Below are positions 1-8,169 of a stretch of DNA of 63,379 bases, piece after piece (the stretch's first letter is position 1; each line of letters starts with the position of its first letter). The DNA is from CALDCK01 sp050618055. Lineage in GTDB: Bacteria; Myxococcota_A; UBA9160; SMWR01. The notes beneath the pieces were generated by a model that saw only the letters and a list, made by a program, of their open reading frames with translations, ran no database searches and had not been told where the DNA came from. The position numbers and the translations under genes are program-made. Location: positions 1-63,379 of the forward strand of contig JBNLVK010000212.1 in NCBI GenBank assembly GCA_050618055.1. The letters run 5' to 3'.

Positions 1-185
1 AGCTGGTGGAGGCGCTGCCGCTGCCGGTGAACGCCATGGTGACGCCCACCGGCCTGGGCGTGGCCGAGCTGGCCGGGCTGGGTGTGCGGCGCATCAGCTA
101 CGGCAGCTTCCTGTTCCGGGCGGGCCAGGGCGCACTGCCGGAGCGCCTGGCGCAGATCGCCGCCGAGGCCGGCTACTCCAGGTAG
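1..185 (+). CDS. Isocitrate lyase/PEP mutase family protein, C-terminal end (partial)
   Basis: Only the last 60 codons are present, read from base 3 to a TAG at 183-185. The residues include PVNAMVTPTGLGVAEL and GVRRISYGSFLFRAG, the usual C-terminal strand-helix signature of the isocitrate lyase/phosphoenolpyruvate mutase superfamily (2-methylisocitrate lyase, oxaloacetate decarboxylase-like enzymes). These are TIM-barrel enzymes that cleave or form C-C or C-P bonds next to a carboxylate. The substrate cannot be judged from this fragment. Its 3' end overlaps the convergent lipoprotein gene by 13 bases. Confidence 0.75.
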   Translation, partial: LVEALPLPVNAMVTPTGLGVAELAGLGVRRISYGSFLFRAGQGALPERLAQIAAEAGYSR

Positions 186-1582
186 CCGAGCGCGCGCAGC
201 GCCTCCTGCTGGTGGGCCGGGTGGGGCTCGTCGGCCGGCGTCGCCCAGCTCCCCCCCGCGCGGCCCGACGCCTCCAGCTCGGCCGTCCAGCGCACGAGCT
301 CCTCGGCCATGGCGGCGGTGCGTTCCGGCTCGCGGGCCGAGAGGTCGCGCTGCTCCCGGGGATCGCTCGCCAGGTCGTAGAGCTCGCGGACGTCGCCGCG
401 CCGCACCAGCTTCCAGCTCCCGCGGCGCAGCGCCGCCACCCGGGCCGTCACGTCGGGCACGTCGACGTAGATCGGCCGCTCCTCCAGGAAGGCGCCGTCG
501 TCGGTCCCCAGGAGCACGCCCGAGAGATCGGCGCCCACGAAGCTCTCGGGCACTGGCAGACCCAGCAGCGCGAGTACGGTCGGCGCCAGGTCCACCAGCC
601 CCACCGGACGCTCCACCACGCGGCCGCCGCCCACCTGCCCGGGCAGCTTCACCAGCAGGGGCACCCGCGCCAGCTCCTGGTAGACCGAGGGGCCGTGGCC
701 GAAGTCGCCGTGGTCGAGGAACTCCTCGCCGTGGTCCGAGAACACGACGATCAGCGCGTCGTCGAACAGCTCGCGCTTGCGCAGCAGCAGCAGGAAGTTC
801 CCGAGGGCCTTGTCGGTGGCCAGGATGCCGTTGTCGTAGAAGCCCCTGGCCAGCGCCACGTCCTCCTCCGAAAGCTCCGCCCGGCGGCGCGAGAGCAGGG
901 CGGGGCGGGCCTCGAAGCCGCGCGCCTCCCGGAAGCCCGGGTAGTCGACGTCGGTGAAGGCGCGGTCGAAGGGCGCCGGCGGGCTGTAGGGCTCGTGGAC
1001 GTCGTAGGTGTGCAGGAACAGGAAGGGCGGCGGCTCGGCCAGCGGGGTCTGGCCCAGCCAGTCGGCGGCGCGCCGCAGGCTCTTGCGGAAGCCGTTGCGG
1101 TAGGCGCCCTCCTGGGGGCTCGTCACCTGGAAGGTGTCGAAGCCCTGGCCCATGCCGTAGAAGGGGTGGACGTAGCCGCCGTCGGTGAAGGCGGCGGTGC
1201 GGTAGCCGTGGTCGCGCAGCACCTCGGCCAACGTCGTCGCGGTGTCGGGCAGGCGCAGGCGGGTGGTGGCCTGGCTGGCGTCCGGGCCTTCGCGGGTGAT
1301 GCCGATCTGCGGCGGCAGGAGCGAGGTCAGCAGCGAGAGGTGGCTCGGCAGGGTGGCCGAGGCGTGGCTGTGGGCGGCGTCGAAGCGCACGGCGTGGCGG
1401 GCGAAGCGGGCCAGCGCCGGGCTGGTGGGGCGCTCGTAGCCGTAGGGCACCAGGTGGTCGGCGCGCAGCGTGTCGAGCGAGATCCAGACGACCGGCGTGC
1501 GCGGTGCGGGCGCGGGGGCCTGCGCGTCGCCGCACGCCAGCGCCGCGAGCGCGAGAACCGCCGTCAGGAGCCGGACGAGCAC
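173..1582 (-). CDS. Sulfatase-fold hydrolase, lipoprotein, Thr at nucleophile position
   Basis: 469 residues. The N-terminus is a lipoprotein signal (LALAALAC, lipid-attached Cys about residue 17). The alkaline-phosphatase/sulfatase fold is shown by an N-terminal metal motif (ISLDTLRADHL), the nucleophile loop (ATLPSHLSLLTSL), a FSDHGEEFLDHG metal site and a GHGPSVY segment. In true sulfatases the loop is C/S-x-P-S-R and the first residue becomes formylglycine; here it reads T-L-P-S-H. A Thr nucleophile is known in phosphoethanolamine and glycerophosphate transferases of the superfamily, so this may not be a sulfatase. It probably acts at the cell envelope. A related gene is divergently placed 61 bases away. 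Confidence 0.8.
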   Translation of the reverse strand: MLVRLLTAVLALAALACGDAQAPAPAPRTPVVWISLDTLRADHLVPYGYERPTSPALARFARHAVRFDAAHSHASATLPSHLSLLTSLLPPQIGITREGPDASQATTRLRLPDTATTLAEVLRDHGYRTAAFTDGGYVHPFYGMGQGFDTFQVTSPQEGAYRNGFRKSLRRAADWLGQTPLAEPPPFLFLHTYDVHEPYSPPAPFDRAFTDVDYPGFREARGFEARPALLSRRRAELSEEDVALARGFYDNGILATDKALGNFLLLLRKRELFDDALIVVFSDHGEEFLDHGDFGHGPSVYQELARVPLLVKLPGQVGGGRVVERPVGLVDLAPTVLALLGLPVPESFVGADLSGVLLGTDDGAFLEERPIYVDVPDVTARVAALRRGSWKLVRRGDVRELYDLASDPREQRDLSAREPERTAAMAEELVRWTAELEASGRAGGSWATPADEPHPAHQQEALRALGYLE

Positions 1583-1643
1583 GCGCTACCCATAGCGAAC
1601 GGACGCCCTGGCAGCGGGCGGGGCGCGCGGCTACCCGTGCAGC

Positions 1644-2972
1644 GTGTCGAGGCGGATCCTGCCGACGCTCGGGCTCGCCGGCCTGCTCGCCTGCGGCGGT
1701 GCGGAGGCGCCGGTCCGGCCGAACCTGCTGCTCGTCACCCTGGACACGCTGCGCGCCGACCGCACGTCGGCCTACGGCTACGCCCGCGACACCACGCCGC
1801 GCCTGCGCCGGCTGGCGGAGCAGGGCACCCGCTTCGCGGCGGCCTGGGCGCCGGCGCCGATCACCGCGCCCACCCACGCCACCCTCTTCACCGGGCTGCA
1901 CCCGCCCGGCCACGGCCTGGTGCGCAACGGACTGGTGCTGGGCGACGAGCACGCCACGCTGGCCGAGACGCTGGCCGCCGCCGGCTACCGCACCGGCGCC
2001 ATCGTCAGCTCCTTCGCCGTCACCGCGAAGTTCGGCTTCGGGCAGGGCTTCGCCGACTACCAGCAGGACTTCGACCCGGCCGGATCGAGCATCGTGTGGC
2101 CCGAGTGGCAGGGCCACCGGGTGGAGGAGGGCTTCGACCGCACGGCGCGCCCCACCACCGACCGCGCGCTGGCCTGGCTGGCGTCCGCGCGCAAGGACGA
2201 GCCCTTCTTCCTGTGGGTGCACTACTTCGACCCGCACGCGCCCTACGTGGCGCCGCGCCGCTTCCGCCGCTTCGGCACCACCCCGTCCGACCTCTACGAC
2301 GCCGAGGTCCTCTACACCGACTTCCACCTGGCGCGCCTGCTGAACGCGCTGGCCACGCGCGCCGCCGACACGCTGGTGGTGGTGGTGGGCGACCACGGCG
2401 AGGGCCTGCTCGACCACGGCTACATGGAGCACGACTTCCAGCTCTACGAAGAGGCGCTGCGCGTGCCGTGGATCCTGCGCATGCCGGGGCGGGTGGCGGC
2501 GGGTCACGTCGTGGCCGAGCCCACCTCGCTGGTCGACCTGCTGCCCACCGTGCTCGACCTGCTGGGCGTCGGGGCACCGGAGGGCGTGCAGGGCACGAGC
2601 CGGGCGGCCGCGCTCACCGGCGACGGAGCGTCGGAAGACGCGCCGCAGCCGCTGTTCGCCCAGCGTCCCCGCTTCGAGCCCACGACCATCGACGGCTTCG
2701 CCGTGGAGGGCGACGGCTTCGCGGTGCGCGAGGGGCGCTTCAAGCTGATCGACCTGCCCGACGAGGAGCGCCGCGAGCTCTACGACCTGGAGGCGGATCC
2801 GGGCGAGCGCCGCGATCTCTCCGCCGAGCGGCCCGAGACGGTCGAGCGCCTGGCCCGTCGCATCGACGACTGGCGGCGCACCATGGGCCGCCAGTCGTCG
2901 AGCGAAGGCGCGGGCACGACGGTCGCGCCCGAGGATCGCGAGCGCTTGCGCGCGATGGGCTACGCCGAGTGA
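1644..2972 (+). CDS. Sulfatase-fold hydrolase, lipoprotein, Thr at nucleophile position
   Basis: 442 residues with GTG start at 1644 and a short lipoprotein signal (LAGLLACGGA, Cys about 17). Motifs run in family order: LVTLDTLRADRT (metal), ITAPTHATLFTGLHP (nucleophile loop, T-A-P-T-H instead of C/S-x-P-S-R), VVGDHGEGLLDHG (metal) and a C-terminal ELYDLEADPGERRDL, typical of sulfatase-like proteins. It is a diverged paralogue of the upstream minus-strand gene, and both end in LRA-x-GY. The shared non-formylglycine loop makes a classical sulfatase reaction unlikely; the substrate is unknown. Confidence 0.8.
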   Translation: MSRRILPTLGLAGLLACGGAEAPVRPNLLLVTLDTLRADRTSAYGYARDTTPRLRRLAEQGTRFAAAWAPAPITAPTHATLFTGLHPPGHGLVRNGLVLGDEHATLAETLAAAGYRTGAIVSSFAVTAKFGFGQGFADYQQDFDPAGSSIVWPEWQGHRVEEGFDRTARPTTDRALAWLASARKDEPFFLWVHYFDPHAPYVAPRRFRRFGTTPSDLYDAEVLYTDFHLARLLNALATRAADTLVVVVGDHGEGLLDHGYMEHDFQLYEEALRVPWILRMPGRVAAGHVVAEPTSLVDLLPTVLDLLGVGAPEGVQGTSRAAALTGDGASEDAPQPLFAQRPRFEPTTIDGFAVEGDGFAVREGRFKLIDLPDEERRELYDLEADPGERRDLSAERPETVERLARRIDDWRRTMGRQSSSEGAGTTVAPEDRERLRAMGYAE

Positions 2973-2987
2973 GCCCAGCCGCCTGGC

Positions 2988-3329
2988 TCAGCCGAAGAGA
3001 TCGCTGTAGACGTCTTCGTTGAAGCCCACCACCAGCGTCTTGCCGCGCCGGATGGTGGGCGCGCGCAGGTTGCCGGTGGGTCCGAGCATGGCGGCGACGG
3101 CGTCGGGCGGCGCCTTCGCGCCGATCGTCCACTCGTCGACCTTCTTGCCCTTGGCGACGACCAGCTTGCTGGCCGCCTTCGCCATGGCGGCCGCGTCCGA
3201 CTTGCCGAGCTTGCGGCTCGCCGGCACGACCTCCTTCGCCTCGATGCCGTGTGCGTCCAGGAACCTGGACGCTCGGGTGCAGGACGTTCAGCCCTTGCGG
3301 TGGTAGTACCAGTCGATCTGCTTGGCCAT
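2988..3329 (-). CDS. ArsC-family (thioredoxin-fold) selenoprotein, Sec at codon 14
   Basis: The frame opens at ATG 3329 behind a good ribosome site (GGAGGG) and reads MAKQIDWYYHRKG, then TGA (3290-3288), then TSCTRASRFLDAHGIEA and on to a stop at 2988. With the UGA read as selenocysteine the protein is 113 residues and the redox motif is U-T-S-C where ArsC/Spx relatives have C-x-x-C. The C-terminal part (NLRAPTIRRGKTLVVGF) carries the cis-Pro region of this fold. Downstream of the UGA is a perfect hairpin listed separately. A TGA-terminated 79-residue version starting inside would lack the whole active site. Arsenate reductase activity is not implied; a redox role is inferred. Confidence 0.8.
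3253..3272 (-). promoter_or_regulatory. Bacterial SECIS-like hairpin
   Basis: On the minus strand an 8-bp perfect stem (GCGTCCAG paired with CTGGACGC) encloses the loop GTTC. The stem starts 15 bases after the UGA codon and the loop lies about 23 bases after it, inside the range known for bacterial SECIS elements, which lie within the coding region just after the UGA and present a G near the loop apex. It would recruit SelB with Sec-tRNA. Confidence 0.65.
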
Positions 3330-3378
3330 GGGGCCCTCCCTTTGGCCGATTCTAGCCGGCGACCGCTACGGTGGGAGC

Positions 3379-4458
3379 ATGGGCGCCAGCGGATCCGGAT
3401 TCCGGCGCGGACTGCCGTGGCTGGCGCTGCTGGTGGGGAGCGTCCTGGCCTTCGGGCTGGGCGAGCTGGCGCTGCGCGTGTTGCGTCCGCCCCAGCTGGC
3501 GAAGGTCCGCTACCCGTGCGTCTACGAGCCGGACGAGCGCTTCGGCTACCGCTACGCGCCGGGCGGACGCGGGCGCATCGCCGCCCACTTCGAGTTCGAC
3601 CGCACGGTCGAGATCAACTCGCTGGGCTTCTACGACGAGGAGCCGTCGGGCGACGGTCCGGTGGTGCTGGCGGTGGGCGACTCGTTCACCGCCGCCATGA
3701 ACCTGCCGGTGGAGCAGGTCTGGACCTCGGTGCTCGAACGGTCGCTGCGCCGGGGCGGCGCGCCGTCCGCCGACGTGGTGAACCTGGGCCTCGACGGCAC
3801 CGGCACCGACGTCCACCTGGAGGTGCTGCGCGCCCACGTCCCGCGCTTCCGCCCGCAGACGGTGGTGCTCGCCTTCTACGCCAACGACGTGGGCGACGTG
3901 GTGCACGGACGCTTCCAGCGCGAGTGCCACCGCGGCTACGTCGTGTCCTACCAGACCCGGGAGCAGCGCGACGCGCTGCGCGCTCGCGTCGACGCCCATC
4001 TCGAGAAGCGCCTGCGCATCGGGCTCTACGATCACCTCTACTGGGCGCGCCTGCTGGCGGCTGCGTGGCTGCCGCGCCTGAACCCCTACCACGCCGAGTT
4101 CGTGCAGCCGCGGCTGGCCGAGCTGGGCCCCCAGGCGCGCGACGGCGAGGCCGGCGCCCGCCGCTTCCGCGAGGCGGTCGACGGCCTGAATGCCCTGGCC
4201 GAGCGCTGCGATTGCCGGCTGGTCGTCGCGCCGGTGCCCCCGCGCAAGGACGCCCGCGGCAGCCTCGCCCTGTGGCAGCGCTACGCGCCGAACTCGCGCC
4301 TGCCGCTGCTCGACGTGCTGCCGATCCTCGAACGCGAGCGAAGGGTCCGGGGCCTCTCCCACGAGGACCTCTTCTTCCGCCACGACCGCCACCTGAACGC
4401 GCTGGGCAACGAACTCTACGGCCGGGCGGTGGCCGAACTGCTCAGCCGCGGGAGCTGA
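3379..4458 (+). CDS. SGNH/GDSL-type hydrolase with N-terminal membrane anchor
   Basis: 359 residues from ATG 3379 (RBS-like GGTGGGAG). Residues about 10-30 form one hydrophobic segment (LPWLALLVGSVLAFGLGELAL), a signal anchor. The block I motif VGDSFT (Ser nucleophile), a YANDV block carrying the oxyanion Asn, and HLNALGN near the C-terminus (catalytic His; its Asp precedes in HDRHL) mark the SGNH hydrolase fold. Such proteins are esterases or acyltransferases; the substrate is unknown but the anchor puts the domain outside the membrane. The 3' end overlaps the convergent MATE gene by 17 bases. Confidence 0.75.
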   Translation: MGASGSGFRRGLPWLALLVGSVLAFGLGELALRVLRPPQLAKVRYPCVYEPDERFGYRYAPGGRGRIAAHFEFDRTVEINSLGFYDEEPSGDGPVVLAVGDSFTAAMNLPVEQVWTSVLERSLRRGGAPSADVVNLGLDGTGTDVHLEVLRAHVPRFRPQTVVLAFYANDVGDVVHGRFQRECHRGYVVSYQTREQRDALRARVDAHLEKRLRIGLYDHLYWARLLAAAWLPRLNPYHAEFVQPRLAELGPQARDGEAGARRFREAVDGLNALAERCDCRLVVAPVPPRKDARGSLALWQRYAPNSRLPLLDVLPILERERRVRGLSHEDLFFRHDRHLNALGNELYGRAVAELLSRGS

Positions 4459-5920
4459 GCGCCGCCTGCCAGCGGCCGCGGCGGAACGACGCGAACAGCC
4501 AGACCGCGCGCAGCGTGTGGTCCAGCAGGATCAGCCAGAACACCCACACCACCGGCCACTCGAGCCACCAGGCGACGGCGAAGGCCAGCGGCACGCGCAC
4601 CACCCAGTTGCCGATGGTGGTGGCGATGAACGGGGTGAAGGTGTCGCCGGCGCCGCGGTGGGCGCCGCCCAGCGCGAACTGGCCCTGGAGCGCCGGCTGG
4701 GTGAGGGCCAGGCAGACGAGGAAGGGCACCAGCGCCTCGATCAGCAGGGCGTCGTTGGTGAACAGGCGGGCCAGGCCCTCGGGCACCAGCAGCACGCCGC
4801 CGCCCAGCAGCGCGGCGACCGCCAGCGACAGGCCGAAGGAGCGGAAGCCGGCGCGCCGCGCGGCCTGGGGGTCGCGGGCGCCCAGCGCCTGGCCCACCAG
4901 CGTCGACGCGGCGGTGCCGAAGCCCACGCCCGGGATCCAGGTGAAGGCCAGCAGCCGGATGCCCACGGTGTAGGCGGCGATGGCGAGGGGTCCGTAGCCG
5001 GAGAGCACCCGGAAGTAGGCCAGCAGGGCCAGGTTGTTCGACAGGCGCTCCCCCACGCTCGGCAGCGCCAGGCGCACCACCTCGGGGACCAGCGCGCGCG
5101 CCTTCCCGAAGTCGCGGGCGCGCAGGGCCAGGGGGGAGCCGGGTGCGGAGCGCACCAGCACCACGCCGAACAGGGCCAGCCCGACCGCCTGCGAGACCAG
5201 CGTGGCGAGCCCCGCCCCCACCAGCTCGAGCCGCGGGAAGCCGAAGGCGCCGAAGATCAGCAGGCCGTTCAGGCCGAGCTTCACGATGGTCACCACGCCG
5301 GCCACCAGCATGGGCGTGCGCGCGTCGCGGTCGGCGCGCAGGCCGAACTCGAGGGTCATGGAGACGGCCAGCAGCAGCGACGATCCGACCACCAGCTGGA
5401 GGTAGGGGATGGCGCGCTCGACCACGTCGGCGTCGGCGCCGAGCAGCGCCAGCAGCGGACCCGCCAGGCCCAGCATGGTGCTGGTCAGCACCAGTGCCGC
5501 GCCCACCGCCACCGAGAGCGCGGCGGCCAGCGCCACCCGCGCGCGCTCGGGCTGGCCGGCGCCGATGGCGTTGGCCATCAGCGCCACGCAGGCGAAGCCC
5601 ACCGCGAACAGCACCGACTGGGACAGGTGGAAGAACTGGGTGGCGTAGCCCACCGCCGCCACCGACCCGGCTCCCAGCCGGCCGACCATGGCGATGTCCA
5701 CCAGGCCCACCACGTTCAGCAGCACCTGGCTGAGCATGACCGGCCACGAGAGCTTCCAGAGCTCGCCCAGCGAGTCGTGGACGACCGCCGGTCGCGGCGT
5801 GGCCGGCGCGACGGCGGTCGCCAGGGTCGTCGACGGCAGGCTGCTGCCGGTCTCCGGGTCGAGCGAGGCTTCGGCGGCCGCCTCGGGGGCTTCGGCGCCT
5901 TCGGGGTCGACGTCGCTCAG
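4442..5920 (-). CDS. MATE family multidrug/toxin efflux transporter
   Basis: About 492 residues with roughly 12 hydrophobic segments. The first (LSWPVMLSQVLLNVVGLVDIAMVGRLG) is the typical MATE TM1 with the D-x-x-x-V-G-R-L-G pattern, and a second homologous half starts near LALPSVGERLSNNLALLAYFR. MATE proteins export cationic compounds with Na+ or H+. No ATG or GTG lies between the ispH stop and TM1; a CTG at 5920 overlaps the ispH TGA as CTGA, so I take CTG as the start, translationally coupled to ispH. An undetected start or sequencing error are alternatives. Confidence 0.8.
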   Translation of the reverse strand: MSDVDPEGAEAPEAAAEASLDPETGSSLPSTTLATAVAPATPRPAVVHDSLGELWKLSWPVMLSQVLLNVVGLVDIAMVGRLGAGSVAAVGYATQFFHLSQSVLFAVGFACVALMANAIGAGQPERARVALAAALSVAVGAALVLTSTMLGLAGPLLALLGADADVVERAIPYLQLVVGSSLLLAVSMTLEFGLRADRDARTPMLVAGVVTIVKLGLNGLLIFGAFGFPRLELVGAGLATLVSQAVGLALFGVVLVRSAPGSPLALRARDFGKARALVPEVVRLALPSVGERLSNNLALLAYFRVLSGYGPLAIAAYTVGIRLLAFTWIPGVGFGTAASTLVGQALGARDPQAARRAGFRSFGLSLAVAALLGGGVLLVPEGLARLFTNDALLIEALVPFLVCLALTQPALQGQFALGGAHRGAGDTFTPFIATTIGNWVVRVPLAFAVAWWLEWPVVWVFWLILLDHTLRAVWLFASFRRGRWQAALSSRG

Positions 5921-6843
5921 CGCAGCTCCGGGGGGAGCTGGAAGACGATGCCCTCGTCCACCTCCGGCAGCGCGCCGACCGTGGTGCCGTCGCCGGCCAG
6001 CGCGGCGACGCGGGCGGTCACGTGCTCGACCAGGATCTCGGGCGCCGACGCGCCGGCGGTGACGCCCACGCAGCGGGCGCCCTCCAGCCAGGCCGGATCG
6101 ACGTCGTCGGCGTCCTGCACCAGGTGGGCGGGCACGCCGCGCTTGCGGGCCAGCTCGACCAGCCGGTTGCTGTTCGACGACTCGGGCGCGCCCACCACGA
6201 CCACCACGTCGGCCCGCTCGCACAGATCCTTCACCGCGTTCTGGCGGTTCTGGGTGGCGTAGCAGATGTCGTCCTTGCGCGGCAGCACCACGTCGGGGAA
6301 GCGCGCGCGCAGCGCGTCGAGGATCTCGCGGGTGTCGTCCACCGACAGGGTCGTCTGGGTGACGCAGCCGAGCGGCGTGCCCGGCGCGATGTCGAGCTTC
6401 GCCACGTCGGCCGGCTCCTGCACCAGGTGGATGTGCTCGGCGGCGTGGCCCATGGTGCCCTCGACCTCGACGTGGCCCGCGTGGCCCACCAGCACGATCT
6501 CGTAGCCGTCGCGGGCCATGCGCAGCGTCTCGACGTGCACCTTGGTGACCAGCGGGCAGGTGGCGTCGATCACCCGCAGGTTGCGCGCATCGGCGGCCTC
6601 GCGGACCGCCGGCGACACGCCGTGGGCCGAGAAGATCAGCAGCGAGCCCTCGGGCACGTCCGCCGGATCCTCGACGAAGACCGCCCCCTTGGCGCGCAGG
6701 TCCTCGACCACGTAGCGGTTGTGCACGATCTCGTGGCGCACGTAGACCGGCGGTCCGAAGCGCTCGAGCGCGATCACCACGATCTCGATGGCCCGGTCGA
6801 CCCCTGCGCAGAAGCCGCGCGGGTTGGCGAGCAGCACGTCCAT
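5917..6843 (-). CDS. ispH: 4-hydroxy-3-methylbut-2-enyl diphosphate reductase
   Basis: 308 residues, full family length. It catalyses the last step of the MEP isoprenoid pathway, making IPP and DMAPP with a [4Fe-4S] cluster. The three cluster cysteines are visible in GFCAGVDRA (about residue 12), ATCPLVTKVH (about 96) and RCVGVTAGASAPE (about 258 counted along the ORF). The substrate-binding SSNSNRLVEL motif is intact, and HEIVHN carries a conserved His. It is the upstream partner of the MATE gene; the start is ATG 6843 with 98 bases to the divergent acyl-CoA dehydrogenase. Confidence 0.95.
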   Translation of the reverse strand: MDVLLANPRGFCAGVDRAIEIVVIALERFGPPVYVRHEIVHNRYVVEDLRAKGAVFVEDPADVPEGSLLIFSAHGVSPAVREAADARNLRVIDATCPLVTKVHVETLRMARDGYEIVLVGHAGHVEVEGTMGHAAEHIHLVQEPADVAKLDIAPGTPLGCVTQTTLSVDDTREILDALRARFPDVVLPRKDDICYATQNRQNAVKDLCERADVVVVVGAPESSNSNRLVELARKRGVPAHLVQDADDVDPAWLEGARCVGVTAGASAPEILVEHVTARVAALAGDGTTVGALPEVDEGIVFQLPPELR

Positions 6844-6941
6844 GGGCGCCAGCCTAGCGCGTCCGGGCGGACTCCCGGGCCGCTGGCTATCCTGCAGAGT
6901 CCCCCGTCGTCTCGGGGGTTTCGTACGCAGGAGGCCCCCCG

Positions 6942-8153
6942 ATGGCCGATCTCGATGCGTTCCGCGCCGAGGCGCGGAGCTGGCTCGAAGCCAACGCTCC
7001 CCAGGCCGTGCGCGGCGTCCACGTCAGCGCCGAAGGCGGCGGCAACTGGGGCGGCAAGCGCGCCACCTACGACGTCCCGGAGATGCGGGACTGGCTCCAG
7101 GTGATGGGCGAGAAGGGCTGGACCGCGCCCACCTGGCCCACCGAGTACGGCGGCGGCGGCCTGTCGAAGGCCGAGGCCAAGGTGCTCGCCCAGGAGATGA
7201 AGGCGCTGGCGCTGCCCCCGCCGCTGGTGGGCTTCGGCCTCGAGATGATCGGCCCCCCGATCCTGCAGGACGGCACCGAGGAGCAGAAGCAGGAGCACAT
7301 CCCGAGGATCGTGCGCGGCGAGATCCGCTGGTGCCAGGGCTACTCGGAGCCCGACTCCGGCTCCGACCTGGCGTCGCTCCAGACCCGCGCGGTGCGCGAC
7401 GGCGACGACTTCATCATCAACGGCACCAAGGTCTGGACCTCCTACGGCGACGTCTCCGACTGGATCTTCGCGCTGGTGCGCACGGATCCGCAGGCGAAGA
7501 AGCAGGAGGGCATCACCTTCCTCCTGATCGACATGGAGACGCCCGGCGTGTCGGTGGCGCCGATCAAGCTGATCAGCGGAAAGTCGCCCTTCTGCGAGAC
7601 CCGCTTCGACGACGTGCGCGTGCCGGTGAAGAACGTGCTCAGCGAGATCAACGCGGGCTGGACGGTGGCCAAGGCGCTGCTCGGCTACGAGCGGGCCATG
7701 ATCGCCGACACATTCGGCGCGGCCAGCGGCGGCGCGAAGAAGAAGACCAGGGGCAGCCGGCTGGCCGCCTTCGCCCGCAGCCACGGCCTGGCCGACGACG
7801 CGCGCATCACCGATCCGGTGGTGCGCGACGACGTGGCGAAGATCGAGATGGACGAGCGGGCCTTCACCCTGACCGTCCAGCGCAGCAGCGACGCGGCCCG
7901 CGCCGGCCATCAGCCGGGTCCCGAGAGCTCGCTCTTCAAGGTCTACGCCACCGAGCTGAACAAGGATCGCCACGAGCTGATGGTGCGCATGGCGGGTCCG
8001 GACGCGCTGGGCTGGGAGGGTCCGGGCTACGCGGAGGACGACCTGGCGCTGACCCGCGCCTGGCTGCGCTCCCGCGGCACCTCGATCGAGGGCGGCACGT
8101 CCGAGATCCAGCTCAACATCATCGCCAAGCGCGTGCTTGGCCTTCCCGATTAG
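6942..8153 (+). CDS. Acyl-CoA dehydrogenase family protein
   Basis: 403 residues. FAD-dependent alpha,beta-dehydrogenation of an acyl-CoA. The central signature WCQGYSEPDSGSDLASLQT with the following DGDDFIINGTKVWTS is characteristic, and the C-terminal RGTSIEGGTSEIQLNIIAKRVLG is the usual FAD/helix motif. A catalytic Glu is not clear, as often in the larger members acting on steroid or branched substrates. RBS GGAGG lies before ATG 6942. The second acyl-CoA dehydrogenase starts 16 bases after its stop, and such pairs often form hetero-complexes. Confidence 0.9.
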   Translation: MADLDAFRAEARSWLEANAPQAVRGVHVSAEGGGNWGGKRATYDVPEMRDWLQVMGEKGWTAPTWPTEYGGGGLSKAEAKVLAQEMKALALPPPLVGFGLEMIGPPILQDGTEEQKQEHIPRIVRGEIRWCQGYSEPDSGSDLASLQTRAVRDGDDFIINGTKVWTSYGDVSDWIFALVRTDPQAKKQEGITFLLIDMETPGVSVAPIKLISGKSPFCETRFDDVRVPVKNVLSEINAGWTVAKALLGYERAMIADTFGAASGGAKKKTRGSRLAAFARSHGLADDARITDPVVRDDVAKIEMDERAFTLTVQRSSDAARAGHQPGPESSLFKVYATELNKDRHELMVRMAGPDALGWEGPGYAEDDLALTRAWLRSRGTSIEGGTSEIQLNIIAKRVLGLPD

Positions 8154-8169
8154 GAGCGAGGAGCACGCC

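Noticed and set aside
1583..1643. Regulatory element between the divergent lipoprotein genes
   Set aside because: Only 61 bases, no clear -35/-10 or inverted repeat seen.
82..3022. Long Arg/Ala/Pro-rich open frames overlapping the sulfatase-fold genes on other frames
   Set aside because: They have low-complexity composition typical of GC-rich antisense frames, no family motifs, and they conflict with frames having clear motifs.
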